In this document: piece by piece, positions 26,544-26,763 of the stretch
How positions within the stretch are numbered: position 1 is the first letter of the stretch
Layout of the letters: each line of letters starts with the position of its first letter
Virus record (IMG/VR): IMGVR_UViG_3300037296_000293
Location: 1-26,763 of that record
Strand: one strand, 5' to 3'
Length of the DNA stretch: 26,763 nt
From: a virus
Notes under the pieces: model-generated
Seen by the model: the letters and a program-made list of their open reading frames with translations, nothing else
Database searches by the model: none
What the model was told of the DNA's origin: nothing
Program-made: the position numbers and the translations under genes

Positions 26544-26763
26544 TTACTTTTGGTTTTTTGTAACTCTCATTGTCAAAAAGGTATCAATCTCAATGTTTAC
26601 GCAACTCTTACGCAATTTTTGCGCATTTTTATATTTATCCTTTTGGTTTAATCCCCCTTAAAATGGACAAAATCTGACTAATTAAATTATTGTCAAATTC
26701 TTTTAAGTTGTATAGGTTTAAGATTGGCACTTTAAAATAAAGTTAAGAGTAATATTTTAATAA
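26506..26763. other. AT-rich terminal region without a gene; probable phage end zone
   Basis: This 258-bp stretch holds no frame I can support. It contains the phased TTAAA array, a phased ACGCAA array at 26599-26626, ATTGTCAAA at 26569-26577 and again at 26689-26697, and long AT-rich tracts. In Mu-like phages transposase-binding sites at the regulatory end occupy this position. I could not identify the terminal boundary. Confidence 0.45.
26599..26626 (+). repeat. 11-bp-phased ACGCAA repeats
   Basis: ACGCAA begins at 26599 and 26610, and the related GCGCAT at 26621, so three units are spaced 11 bp with T-rich spacers (CTCTT, TTTTT). The units lie on one face of the helix. They are candidates for transposase or integration-host-factor type binding at the phage end. 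Confidence 0.5.

Larger units (their letters stand above)
1..26763. mobile_element. Mu-like transposable phage/prophage of a Bacteroidota host (incomplete)
   Basis: The window reads as one phage: a DDE transposase with adjacent MuB-type ATPase, Ner-like protein and divergent LexA-type repressor, then early/middle genes, then head, lysis and tail genes. No gene in the window looks like ordinary chromosome. The tail module is cut at position 1, where a leftward gene runs off the edge. The regulatory end should lie near the right edge, past the repressor, but I could not identify a terminal TG/CA boundary or a target-site duplication, so the exact end is open. The late genes are split into two divergent operons, unlike the colinear late block of Mu itself. 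Confidence 0.93.

Overview
The window is most of a Mu-like (transposable, replicative) phage or prophage of a Bacteroidota bacterium. The phage assignment rests on a DDE transposase next to a MuB-type AAA ATPase, a small Ner-like DNA-binding protein divergent from a LexA-type repressor, DUF3164-like and GemA-like genes, and a Mu-type head module (small and large terminase, DUF935 portal, Mu F-like protein, gpG-like protein, gp36/DUF1320-like protein, protease and coat) plus a contractile-tail sheath and tube. The host assignment rests on AT-rich leaders usually without a Shine-Dalgarno sequence, two TATATTTG octamers matching the Bacteroidetes -7 consensus TAnnTTTG, and three palindromes resembling dispersed repeats of Bacteroidetes chromosomes. 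The sequence does not fix a genus.

Layout from the right edge leftward. The regulatory end (about 25.6-26.7 kb) holds the repressor gene on + and the divergent early operon on -. The early/middle operon runs leftward from 25.64 kb to a bidirectional terminator at 14.38-14.41 kb: Ner-like protein, transposase, MuB-like ATPase, three unrecognised genes, a RecA-fold ATPase, one unrecognised gene, a DUF3164-like protein, a broken small membrane protein, an HD phosphohydrolase, a GemA-like protein and many small genes of unknown role. Below the terminator is a short leftward moron-like block (13.0-14.3 kb) with a small basic protein, a structured leader, and an HTH/lipoprotein fusion.

The late genes are split. 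From a divergent control region at 6.62-6.74 kb one operon runs right (terminases, gp36-like, portal, F-like, G-like and gp37-like proteins, to 12.98 kb). The other runs left (protease/scaffold, coat, a tRNA, holin-type proteins, endolysin, a likely u-spanin, sheath and tube) and leaves the window at position 1. Tape measure, baseplate and fibres are absent and probably lie beyond that edge.

The main unexpected observations are these. (1) A phage-borne tRNA with CAU anticodon has initiator-type features and sits inside the late operon. (2) An 11-bp-phased repeat family, (A/G)TTTAAA-(A/C)-ACC-like, occurs in sense orientation before several start codons and also beside the repressor. (3) Several accessory genes are flanked by direct repeats made of duplicated leader sequence. 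(4) A leader at 13.95-14.07 kb has mutually exclusive pairings, one covering a start codon. (5) REP-like host palindromes sit at gene junctions, two of them with compensatory changes. (6) A 20-bp perfect palindrome plus a half-site lie at the divergent late control region. (7) An in-frame TGA interrupts a conserved-looking small membrane protein. All functional calls are by eye from protein and DNA patterns; no database search was run.
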